Shown here piece by piece: positions 19,142 to 26,880 of a stretch of DNA of 64,000 bases (positions are counted from its first letter, which is position 1; every line of letters starts with the position of its first letter). The position numbers were made by a program, and so were the translations under genes. The notes below the pieces were generated by a model that was given only the letters and a program-made list of their open reading frames with translations, did no database searches and was not told where the DNA came from. Source of the DNA: Hymenobacter arizonensis (lineage in GTDB: Bacteria > Bacteroidota > Bacteroidia > Cytophagales > Hymenobacteraceae); contig NZ_FOXS01000005.1 in the NCBI RefSeq assembly GCF_900115775.1, positions 372,001-436,000 on the forward strand. The letters run 5' to 3'.

Positions 19142-20185
19142 TCACGGCCGGAGCAGCCGCACAAACGTCAGTTTGTCCCGGTCACATGTCAGCTTACCGT
19201 CCTTAAACTCCAACTCCACCACCTGAATCACGCTGCGCTTAGCGACAATGCTGTTAGCCGGCGCGGGGCTGGCTTTGCTACGGCCGGGATGCGTGAAGTA
19301 GAACAGGAAAGCGCGGTTGCCGCTCACCACCACGTCGGGGTGGCCGCCGATGGCCTGGTCGTCCGGCCCTTTGCCGGGGGCTTCGAGCAGGCGTTCGGGC
19401 TGGGGCTGCCAGTGTTGGAGGTCGGTGGAGTGGTACACGGCCAGGCCCTGCCACTTGTCGATAATCATCCAGTACTGGTTGTGCCAGCGGAAGACTTTGG
19501 GGCCTTCGCCGCGCTCGTTCAGGGCTTGGCCGTGGTCGGTCCATCGCTGCAGGTCGGGGCTGTCGGCGTAGTAGATGGATTTGTGGTCCCGCTCGTTGTT
19601 GTACCACAGGCGCCAGGTGCCGTCGGGCAGCCGGAACACGCTGGCATCAATCACTTTGTCGGTGACCAGGGGCAGGGTTTGCACGTAGCGCCAATTCCGC
19701 AAATCGGAGCTGCTAAGCTGGACGATGACGCGCGGGTGGTTCCAGTCGTTGAACGTGCCGGGCACGTAGGTCAGGAACATGTGGTAGGTGCCCTTGTCCT
19801 CCACAATATCCGGGGCCCAGTGGGTGTAGCCGGGGTGGGGGCGGTAGGCTATGTTGGCCGTGTCGCGGTATTGCCAGGTGGTGCCGCCGTCCGCCGATTC
19901 GGCGATGCCGATGCGGGTGCCGTGCACCCACGTGACCCCGGTAGCAGTGGTATCGGTGGCCCGGCGGTTGGTGTAGAACATCCACCACTTCCCAACCTGC
20001 TTGTTCCAGATAATGACCGGGTCGGCTGCGCCATCAAATATGGGGTCGCGAAACAACGGCTTGGGCGCGGGCTTAACTGCTCGGGAAGCTTTTGCAGCTT
20101 GAGCAGTGGCAATTGATTTTTGGGCTACGACTTGGGTAGAAGTTGCCAACAGGGCGAAGCACAGAAAAATGTAGAGGGGTTTCAT
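19142..20185 (-). CDS. GH43-like five-bladed beta-propeller glycosidase
   Basis: 347 residues with signal peptide MKPLYIFLCFALLATSTQVVAQ. After a short Ala/Lys-rich linker comes the propeller: FDGAADPVIIWNKQVGKWWMFY with candidate base Asp55, HWAPDIVED with Asp126, and RGEGPKVFRWHNQYW with candidate acid Glu227. This Asp/Asp/Glu spacing is that of GH43 and related clan-F enzymes. Repeated blade motifs (ADGGTTWQYRD, SSSDLRNWRYV, DSPDLQRWTDHG) are visible. It is probably a periplasmic exo-enzyme on arabinose- or galactose-containing side chains; the exact family or subfamily cannot be fixed by eye, and GH117- or GH130-like assignments remain possible. It is on the opposite strand to the preceding PUL genes. 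Confidence 0.8.
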   Translation of the reverse strand: MKPLYIFLCFALLATSTQVVAQKSIATAQAAKASRAVKPAPKPLFRDPIFDGAADPVIIWNKQVGKWWMFYTNRRATDTTATGVTWVHGTRIGIAESADGGTTWQYRDTANIAYRPHPGYTHWAPDIVEDKGTYHMFLTYVPGTFNDWNHPRVIVQLSSSDLRNWRYVQTLPLVTDKVIDASVFRLPDGTWRLWYNNERDHKSIYYADSPDLQRWTDHGQALNERGEGPKVFRWHNQYWMIIDKWQGLAVYHSTDLQHWQPQPERLLEAPGKGPDDQAIGGHPDVVVSGNRAFLFYFTHPGRSKASPAPANSIVAKRSVIQVVELEFKDGKLTCDRDKLTFVRLLRP

Positions 20186-20198
20186 TAATTACAGAACG

Positions 20199-20292
20199 GT
20201 CATGTCGAGCGCAGCCGAGACATCTCGCTCGCATCGTTGAAACGATTAGATTACTACCTCACGCGAGATGTCTCGGCTGCGCTCGACATGAC
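20199..20292. repeat. 30-bp perfect inverted repeat, R2-like
   Basis: Arms 20199-20228 and 20263-20292 (GTCATGTCGAGCGCAGCCGA...) are exact reverse complements with a 34-base loop. The sequence is a variant of family R2, in which GAGCGCAGCCGAGA replaces GAGCTTGCGAAG. Confidence 0.9.
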
Positions 20293-20341
20293 GGCCGAGC
20301 TCCACTCTGTTCTCTCTGGTTTCATCCAGTTTCATGGGCGG

Positions 20342-21283
20342 TTACTGCTGCTCCAGCAGCTTCAGCTCTTTGGCCGACACGCGGAACACCGTGCCGTGGC
20401 GCAGTCCTTTGGGCACGGTGAGCTGGTCGGAAATATCAGTCCAGTTCACGAGGTCCGTCGATTTTATGAGGCCGTATTTGTGGTCACGGTACTTGTCGAA
20501 ACACACCAGCCACTCCTTGCCGAGCTTAACGGGGGCCGGGCCCTCGGCCCAGTAGTTGCCGGTGATGGGGGCCGAGGCCTTGCCATACGGCCCGGTAAGC
20601 TGGTCGCTGAACGCCACGCGCAGATTTTTCTGGGCCGGCTCGCGGGTTTCGTCCTTCAGAAACATCACAAACCGCTTGCCGTCGGGCTGAATGCTGGAGT
20701 CAATTACATTGAAGCCCGGCTCGTAGAGCAGCGTGGTTAGGGTGTAGGTTTTGAAGTCCTTGGTCGTGGTCGAGTAGATGCGGTGGTTGTAGCCGGCGTC
20801 AGCAGTGCTCTGGGTTTCCGGAAACTTGCCGGTGATGGTGGTGGCCCAGTAAATGAGGTAGGTTTTGGTGCTGGGGTCGTAGGTGATTTCCGGGGCCCAG
20901 CAGTTGCGGGCGCCGGCTTCCTGCTGCATCACGGGCAAAAACTGCTGCTCCGACCAGTTGATGAGGTCTTTGGAGCTGGCGTAGCCAATGCCCTTGTCCT
21001 GCCAGCTCACCGTCCAGACCATGTGAAACAGCCCGTCCTGCCCGCGAATGATGCAGGGGTCGCGCATGAGCTTGTCCTTGGCCACGGTGGGGCGCAGGAA
21101 CGTGCTGTCGCCTTTCAGAGCCGTCCAGGTGTAGCCGTCGCGGCTGCTGGCCAGGTGCAGGCCGTCTTGGCCGTTGCCTTTGAAGTAGCAGAAAACAAGG
21201 GCTTCGTTCTTTTTCAGCGGGGCCTGTGCGTGGGTGGTGGCAGTTGCTAAGCTGAGCGCAGCGAGGAATAGGAGGGATTTCAT
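20342..21283 (-). CDS. Glycoside hydrolase family 43-type enzyme
   Basis: 313 residues with signal peptide MKSLLFLAALSLATATTHAQ. Propeller blades are recognisable (HLASSRDGYTWTAL, YASSKDLINWSEQ, STTTKDFKTYT, IKSTDLVNWTDI). Candidate catalytic residues are Asp75 in LMRDPCII and Glu247 in YWAEGPAP; the middle position in NCWAPEITYD is Glu132 where GH43 usually has Asp, which is worth noting. The family includes arabinofuranosidases and galactan-active enzymes. It lies between two other minus-strand pectin genes, so the three minus-strand genes 19142-22966 may be one transcription unit interrupted by repeats. Confidence 0.85.
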   Translation of the reverse strand: MKSLLFLAALSLATATTHAQAPLKKNEALVFCYFKGNGQDGLHLASSRDGYTWTALKGDSTFLRPTVAKDKLMRDPCIIRGQDGLFHMVWTVSWQDKGIGYASSKDLINWSEQQFLPVMQQEAGARNCWAPEITYDPSTKTYLIYWATTITGKFPETQSTADAGYNHRIYSTTTKDFKTYTLTTLLYEPGFNVIDSSIQPDGKRFVMFLKDETREPAQKNLRVAFSDQLTGPYGKASAPITGNYWAEGPAPVKLGKEWLVCFDKYRDHKYGLIKSTDLVNWTDISDQLTVPKGLRHGTVFRVSAKELKLLEQQ

Positions 21284-21369
21284 TGAGGTTGAGGTAAACG
21301 GGTTATGCCTTTTTCAAGGAGCGGTGCGCAAAATGCGGTCATAATTTGAACGGCCATGTTGAAGAAAGC

Positions 21370-21590
21370 ACGTCAAGCCGAGCGTAGCCGATGCATCTCG
21401 CGTGCAGCAGTAAACCCAGTCAATCGTCTGTCATGCTGAGCTTGCGAAGCATCTTCTCACGCCACAACGATTCGTTCAGCGGCGATAAGATGCTTCGCAA
21501 GCTCAGCATGACAGGCGGTTGGATTACTACTCCGAGCGAGATGCTTGCCTAAAGCGACCTGCGGTTCGACTCCGCTCAGCATGACGAGCC
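21370..21590. repeat. Composite R2 inverted repeats
   Basis: The inner arms 21428-21455 and 21487-21514 are perfect 28-base reverse complements (CTGTCATGCTGAGCTTGCGA...). Outside them, a GAGCGTAGCCGATGCATCTC-type arm near 21375-21400 and a GCGAGATGCTT...CAGCATGACG arm at 21536-21584 form a looser outer pair. The element fills most of the 345-base gap 21284-21628. Confidence 0.82.
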
Positions 21591-21628
21591 ATCCAGCATG
21601 GCCGCCTCAATAGCAAAACGTCCACACG

Positions 21629-22966
21629 TTAATTCCCATCCGGCTTCACCACTGTGCTGCGGGGGCTGTCGGGCCACTGCCAGCTGGCCAGGGCGTCAGG
21701 CTTGGCGGGGTCAAACGCCGGCAAGTCGTTGCGCAGAAACTTCACCAGCCCCAGCTTGTTGGCTTTGATGCCTTCCACCACGCACTTGGCAATCTCAAAG
21801 GCGCCGTAGGGGTTAAAGTGGGTGTTGTCGGCCAGGTCCTGGGTTTGGCCGGGGTAGGTGTTGGCCAGGTAGTGCACGAAAGCTTTCTTCGACTCTTCGG
21901 GGCCGATGGCTTCGTAGAGCTGCGTGGTCATGGCGTTGAGGTCAATTAGGGCCACGCCTTCTTCCTGGGCCACTTTGCGGGCGGCGGCGGGGTAGTCGCC
22001 GAGGCTATTTTCAATCTTGCCAGCGGCCCCGAACGAGCGGCGGCTAGTGGAAGTGACGATGACCGGAATGCCGCCTTTCTTTTTGGTTTCCTGCACAAAC
22101 AGCCGCAGCCGCTCGGTGTAGGATTTCCAGGGACCGTCGTTCTCACCTTTCTCCTTCTGGTCGTTGTGGCCGAACTCTACGAAGAGGTAGTCGCCGGGCT
22201 TCATTACGCTCAGCACCTTTTCCAGTCGTTTCGAGCCCAGGAAGCTGCCCAGGCTTAGGCCCGATTCGGCGTGGTTGGCCACGGCCACGCCGGGCTTGAA
22301 GAAGCGCGGAATCATCTGGCCCCACGACGCCCAGGGTTCGTCTTCCTGGTTTACCACCGTGGAGTTGCCGGACAAAAACACGGTTACGGTGGAAGCAGGG
22401 GCGGGGGTTATTTCCAGCGCAGCCAGGCAGGTGCGCGAGCCGTTGAATTCCAGCGTGAGCTTGTCGTCCCAGTCGAGCTTGGTGAGTTCACGGGGCTTGA
22501 GCTGTACTGTGGCGGTGGGCGAAATCTGGCGGCTTTTAACGTTGACGGTGAAGGTGTGGGTAACGAATTTACTAGGGGCGGTTTCAGTTTTTTGCAGCAG
22601 CAGCCGGCGCGATTCGGCTCGCAGGCTGGTGGAGGAGGGGCCTTTCAGGTCGCCCAGGGTCACGGTCACGTTGTAGTTGCCCTCGGGCAAATCCACGGAG
22701 AAGTAGAACGGCTTGTCGCTGGTCACGAAGTCGCCTTTCAGCGCGTCCTTGCCGCCGTGGTCTCGGCCCGAAACTGAGGTTTCAAAATCGAAGCCGTAGC
22801 CCATGGCGGCGCTGTAGGTGGCGGTGGGCATCACCTGCCGGTAGCCGGGCGCCGCTTTGCCGGGGCCAAAGTCGAACTTAAACGAGGTGCTGAGGGCCTG
22901 CGCGGTGGCCGGGGCCGCGCGCAGGAGCGCACCAACCAAAACCGGCGCGAGAAAAAGCCTTTTCAT
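21629..22966 (-). CDS. Rhamnogalacturonan acetylesterase with N-terminal beta-sandwich domain (CE12 type)
   Basis: 445 residues with signal peptide (MKRLFLAPVLVGALLRAAPATAQ). Residues ~25-190 form a beta-sandwich domain (FKFDFGPGKAAPGYRQV, GYDFET, YYFSVDLPEGNYNVTVTLGD, CLAALEI) common in large Bacteroidota CE12 proteins. The esterase part follows: VFLSGNSTVVNQEDEPWASWG, AESGLSLGSF, FVEFGHNDQKE, and DNTHFNPYGAFEIAK with the catalytic Asp/His pair. The block-I motif is GNS instead of GDS, with the nucleophile Ser retained. It is expected to deacetylate rhamnogalacturonan-I in the periplasm or at the surface. It has a different architecture from the two short esterases at 12.7 and 13.7 kb. Confidence 0.9.
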   Translation of the reverse strand: MKRLFLAPVLVGALLRAAPATAQALSTSFKFDFGPGKAAPGYRQVMPTATYSAAMGYGFDFETSVSGRDHGGKDALKGDFVTSDKPFYFSVDLPEGNYNVTVTLGDLKGPSSTSLRAESRRLLLQKTETAPSKFVTHTFTVNVKSRQISPTATVQLKPRELTKLDWDDKLTLEFNGSRTCLAALEITPAPASTVTVFLSGNSTVVNQEDEPWASWGQMIPRFFKPGVAVANHAESGLSLGSFLGSKRLEKVLSVMKPGDYLFVEFGHNDQKEKGENDGPWKSYTERLRLFVQETKKKGGIPVIVTSTSRRSFGAAGKIENSLGDYPAAARKVAQEEGVALIDLNAMTTQLYEAIGPEESKKAFVHYLANTYPGQTQDLADNTHFNPYGAFEIAKCVVEGIKANKLGLVKFLRNDLPAFDPAKPDALASWQWPDSPRSTVVKPDGN

Positions 22967-23184
22967 AAAACTGAATAGATGGGAAGGACCGGTGGGCTAA
23001 AAGTACCGGCCGCCTAGGGTTGGGCTTTCCTGCACTGTCATGCCCGGGGCGCGACCTAGGGGCTACAGGGCTGCGCGGTGCCATGGCCGGCAGCCCGGAA
23101 GAGTGCAGGAGAGTGAGTCTAGGCTTGGCGTTTTCTTTTACTGAGTGGGCTTGAGATGGTCAAGGGGCGTGGGGGCAACTCCTG

Positions 23185-23328
23185 GCGGGGGAACCTCACC
23201 CCCTGACCCCCTCTCCAAAAAAGAGGGGGCACCGGAAATGCTCCTGGCGGATTTAGCAATGGAGTCGTCCTCACGGGCCGGTGCCCCCTCTTTTTTGGAG
23301 AGGGGGTCAGGGGGTGAGGTTCCCCCGC
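23185..23328. repeat. Perfect 51-bp inverted repeat, family R3
   Basis: Arms 23185-23235 and 23278-23328 are exact reverse complements over 51 bases (GCGGGGGAACCTCACCCCCT... to ...GAGGGGGCACCGG) with a 42-base loop. It lies 47 bases upstream of the GH2 start codon, in the gap between divergent genes. Related copies are at 18831-19134 and 41518-41703. The rest of 22967-23184 shows no recognisable element. Confidence 0.93.
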
Positions 23329-23375
23329 GCCGCCTGCCGACCACCCCTGCTCAATATCCACCCACCTGTCCACAT

Positions 23376-26300
23376 ATGCCGCTGCTCCAAACTCTCAAAT
23401 TGCGCTGCCACGCTGCTTGCCACCACTTCCTATGTGTGCGGGCGCTTGGCCTATTCGCGTTGTGGGTCCTTGCCGCCACCGCCATGGCAGCCAGTCCGGC
23501 CCCGCCGCGGATGAAATACAATTTCAACCCCGGCTGGGAGGTGCTGGTGGGCGATGCACCCGGCGCGGAGGCCATTGGTTTCGACGATGCCAAATGGAAG
23601 ACCGTAACGCTGCCCTACGCCTGGAACGAGGACGAAGCCTTCCAAAAAGACATCAAGGACCTGAGCACGGGCATTGCCTGGTACCGCAAGCGCTTCCGGC
23701 TGCCCGCTGCCAGCCAGGGCCAGAAGGTATTTTTGGAGTTTGAAGGCATCCGGCAGGCCGGCGATTTTTACGTGAACGGCCAGCTCATTGGCAAGCACGA
23801 AAACGGAGTGATGGCTTTCGGCTTCGATATAACCCAGCATCTGCGCCCGGCGCCGGCAGAAAACGTGCTGGCCGTGCGCATCGACAACGACTGGGACTAC
23901 AAGGAAGCGGCCAGCGGCCAAGGCTACCAGTGGAGCAACCGCAACTTCAACGCCAACTACGGCGGTATTCCCAAAAACGTGTACCTGCACGTCACCAGTC
24001 CGCTGCACCAGACGCTGCCGCTGTTTGCGGGACTGGGCACCACCGGCGTGTATGTGTATGCTCAGGACTTCGATGTGGCCGCCGGCGAGGCGACAATAAC
24101 AGCCGAATCGCAGGTGCGAAACGACGGTTCCGCTGCCCAAACCTTCGCCTACGAAGCCACAGTGGCCGATAAGAACGGCAAAATCATCGGCACCATGCGC
24201 GGGCTCGAAACCACCCTGGCTCCCGGCGAAACCAAGACGGTGCAGGCCCGCGCCCGGCTCACCGGACTCAATTTCTGGAGTTGGGGCTACGGCTACTTGT
24301 ACACCGTCCGGACCCGCCTGCTGATTGATAATAAGGTGACGGACGAAGTGCAAATCCGCACCGGTTTCCGCAAAACCGAATTTGCCAACGGCCACATCAA
24401 ACTCAACGACCGGGTGATGCAGGTGCACGGCTACGCCCAACGCACCAGCAACGAGTGGCCCGCCGTGGGCCTGGGCGTACCGGCCTGGCTCTCGGATTTC
24501 AGCAACGGCCTCATGGTGAGCAGCAACGCCAACCTGGTGCGCTGGATGCACGTGACGCCCTGGAAACAGGACATTGAGAGCTGCGACCGGGTGGGCCTGC
24601 CCCAGGCCATGCCCGCCGGCGACGCCGAAAAAGACGTGACCGGCCCCCGCTGGGACCAGCGCCTGGCCCTTATGCGCGACGCCATTATCTACAACCGCAA
24701 CAACCCGAGCATTCTGTTTTACGAGGGCGGCAACGAGAGCATCAGCGCCGCCCACATGCAGGAGCTCAAGGACATTCGCAACCAATACGACCCCCACGGC
24801 GGCCGGGCCATTGGCTCGCGCGAAATGCTCGACATTGCCCAAGCCGAGTACGGCGGTGAGATGCTCTACATCAACAAAAGCGCCGGCAAGCCGCTCTGGG
24901 CTATGGAGTACTCGCGCGACGAAGGCCTGCGCAAGTACTGGGACGAGCTGTCGCCGCCCTTCCACAAGGACGGCGCCGGCCCGCGCTACAAAAACGCCCC
25001 CGCCGCCGAGTACAACCGCAACCAGGACACCCACGCCCGCGAAAACGTCGTCCGTTGGTACGAATACTGGCGCGAGCGGCCCGGCACCGGCACCCGCAGC
25101 AGCGCGGGCGGCGTCAACATCGTGTTTTCGGATACCAACACCCACTACCGCGGCGAGGAAAACTACCGCCGCAGCGGCGAGGTCGACGCCCTGCGCATTG
25201 CCAAAGATGGCTTCTACGCCCACCAGGTAATGTGGGACGGCTGGGTGGACCCCGAGCGGGCCCGCACCCACGTCATCGGCCACTGGAACTACCAGCCGGG
25301 CGTGGCCAAGGACGTGACGGTGGTGTCGAACGGCGAGCGGGTAGAGCTGTTTCTCAATGGCAAGTCACTAGGCTTGGGCCAGCAAAGCCACCGTTTTATG
25401 TTTACGTTCAAGAACGTGGCCTGGCAGCCCGGCACCCTGCGGGCCGTGAGCTACAATGCGACGGGCCAGCCAGCCAGCGAAGCCGAGCACCAAACCACTG
25501 GGCCCCCCGTGGCCCTGCGCCTCACGCCCATTACCAGCCCCACTGGCCTGCGGGCCGACGGTACCGACCTAGCCCTGGTGCAGGTAGAGGCCGTGGATGC
25601 CCAGGGCCGGCGCTGTCCCACGGCGCTCAACATGGTCAATTTCAGCCTCAGCGGGCCAGCCGAATGGCGCGGGGGCTTGGCCCAGGGTCCCAACAACTAC
25701 ATTCTGGCCAAGAGCCTGCCCGTAGAAGGCGGCGTAAACCGCGTGCTCATTCGCACCACCACCAAGGCGGGCAAAATCACCCTTAAAGCCACTGCAGCCG
25801 GCTTGAAAACCGCTACTGTCAGCCTGAGGTCGCAGCCCGTGGCGGTGCAGCACGGCTTGGCCGCCCAACTGCCCGGTACCGATTTGCCGGTAAGTTTGGG
25901 GCGCGGCCCTACGCCCGCGGGCCCGGCATTCCGGGTGTCGCGGGTGGCAGTTCCGATAAAAAGCGTGACGGCGAACTCCAACCCCGCCGCCGCGGCCCTG
26001 AGCTTCGACGACAACGAGCTCACAAGCTGGGTGAGCGCCCGCCAGCCGGCCGGCCCCTGGATAGAGTACGCCCTGGCCCGCCCCGCCAGCATCGGCGAAG
26101 TAGCCATGAAGCTGACCGGCTGGCGCAACAGCACGTACCCCATCCGCATCTTGGTAGATGGCCAGGAGGTTTTCCGGGGCACCACCGAGCGCAGCCTGGG
26201 CTATTACACGGCCACCTTTGCCCCGCGCACCGGCCAAACGCTGCGCATCGAGTTGGTGGGCGCCACCCAGGCCAAAGATGCCTTCAACATCACGGAGCTG

Positions 26301-26411
26301 GATGCCGCCAAACCGGGCGCGCCCGTCACCGACCAGGCCGGCCTGCCCGGCACCCTCGGCTTGGTGGAGGTAGAAGTGTACGAGAAGCCAGCTGCCAGCA
26401 AAGCAAACTAA
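23376..26411 (+). CDS. Large GH2 family glycosidase with C-terminal F5/8-type domain
   Basis: 1011 residues from ATG 23376; the frame is open to 23145 but that part reads through the R3 hairpin. The N-terminal signal is long and atypical (LRCHAACHHFLCVRALGLFALWVLAATAMAAS). Domain order is GH2 sugar-binding domain (PPRMKYNFNPGWEVLVGD, LPYAWNEDEAF), immunoglobulin-like domain, TIM barrel with LFYEGGNES (acid/base Glu454) and LWAMEYSRDEG (nucleophile Glu511), a DUF4982-like segment (RVELFLNGKSLG), further beta domains, and a C-terminal discoidin-like module (AALSFDDNELTSWVS, WIEYALARPASIGEVAM). This architecture occurs in GH2 enzymes of pectin loci; beta-galactosidase or beta-galacturonidase-type activity are both possible. 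Confidence 0.88.
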   Translation: MPLLQTLKLRCHAACHHFLCVRALGLFALWVLAATAMAASPAPPRMKYNFNPGWEVLVGDAPGAEAIGFDDAKWKTVTLPYAWNEDEAFQKDIKDLSTGIAWYRKRFRLPAASQGQKVFLEFEGIRQAGDFYVNGQLIGKHENGVMAFGFDITQHLRPAPAENVLAVRIDNDWDYKEAASGQGYQWSNRNFNANYGGIPKNVYLHVTSPLHQTLPLFAGLGTTGVYVYAQDFDVAAGEATITAESQVRNDGSAAQTFAYEATVADKNGKIIGTMRGLETTLAPGETKTVQARARLTGLNFWSWGYGYLYTVRTRLLIDNKVTDEVQIRTGFRKTEFANGHIKLNDRVMQVHGYAQRTSNEWPAVGLGVPAWLSDFSNGLMVSSNANLVRWMHVTPWKQDIESCDRVGLPQAMPAGDAEKDVTGPRWDQRLALMRDAIIYNRNNPSILFYEGGNESISAAHMQELKDIRNQYDPHGGRAIGSREMLDIAQAEYGGEMLYINKSAGKPLWAMEYSRDEGLRKYWDELSPPFHKDGAGPRYKNAPAAEYNRNQDTHARENVVRWYEYWRERPGTGTRSSAGGVNIVFSDTNTHYRGEENYRRSGEVDALRIAKDGFYAHQVMWDGWVDPERARTHVIGHWNYQPGVAKDVTVVSNGERVELFLNGKSLGLGQQSHRFMFTFKNVAWQPGTLRAVSYNATGQPASEAEHQTTGPPVALRLTPITSPTGLRADGTDLALVQVEAVDAQGRRCPTALNMVNFSLSGPAEWRGGLAQGPNNYILAKSLPVEGGVNRVLIRTTTKAGKITLKATAAGLKTATVSLRSQPVAVQHGLAAQLPGTDLPVSLGRGPTPAGPAFRVSRVAVPIKSVTANSNPAAAALSFDDNELTSWVSARQPAGPWIEYALARPASIGEVAMKLTGWRNSTYPIRILVDGQEVFRGTTERSLGYYTATFAPRTGQTLRIELVGATQAKDAFNITELDAAKPGAPVTDQAGLPGTLGLVEVEVYEKPAASKAN

Positions 26412-26880
26412 ATACTGAACGGTGTAGAGTCGCCACACTTGGCGCCTCGTCGTCCGCGCCGTTAGGGGTAACCAATTGTTAACACAGGAGAACTCTGCCC
26501 ATGGGGCAGAGCTCGACGCAGCTGCTCGCGTAGGGGAGGAGCTCATACGTGCGGCCACGCGGCAGGATGCTCGGCTGTGCGGCACTATCCCGATAACCTC
26601 CTCTATTTGGCTAGAAAATAAAGCTTTACAAGGGTTAATTGAGCAAGGTCGAGCCACCCGGGGTAACCTCTATACACTCTCCTCAAACAGGCTTAGCGCT
26701 GGACTTCAGCATAGCATTCCGATAGAATTGCATATTAAACTTTAACAAGTTCGGCTTATAAGGAACCATTGTACATAACAATTGCGTAGTGCCAGCATTC
26801 TAACTTTGGGATAGCACTGTTCCAAGGTCAAGGATTTATTAATCGGGAGCCTGTTTGTACTTTCTTCTTATTGCTGGTTT
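26412..26880. other. Intergenic region marking the end of the pectin locus
   Basis: 469 bases, more AT-rich towards the right than its neighbours. It holds a degenerate R7-type palindrome (about 26427-26450), a short hairpin CTCTGCCC/GGGCAGAG at 26493-26511, and a candidate promoter listed separately. A frame from a TTG at 26476 to 26745 would encode 89 residues without recognisable features and is not called. No RNA gene was recognised. Confidence 0.4.
26801..26808 (+). promoter_or_regulatory. Candidate Bacteroidota -7 element for the nuclease gene
   Basis: TAACTTTG matches the TAnnTTTG consensus of Bacteroidota primary-sigma promoters exactly and lies 72 bases before the start codon. The best upstream partner is ATTG at 26781, with a 16-base spacer, shorter than the usual 19-21. 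The region is AT-rich. Tentative. Confidence 0.4.

Noticed and set aside
18814..19164. Peptide-like frames with texts such as PHPRPLSKREG and TDCFVVPPRNDKG
   Set aside because: These are translations of the R3 and R4 repeats, a known source of spurious ORFs, not genes.
23145..23375. Longer start for the second GH2 enzyme
   Set aside because: The extension encodes the R3 hairpin arms; the ATG at 23376 follows the repeat.
23451..25283. 610-residue open frame on the minus strand inside the GH2 gene
   Set aside because: It is the antisense frame of a GC-rich gene with strong third-position GC; its composition is His/Val/Ala/Gly-rich without domains, and the plus-strand GH2 protein is unmistakable.
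26476..26745. 89-codon frame starting with TTG in the gap after the pectin locus
   Set aside because: It has no recognised family, a weak start and overlaps hairpin DNA; kept only as a note in the intergenic entry.
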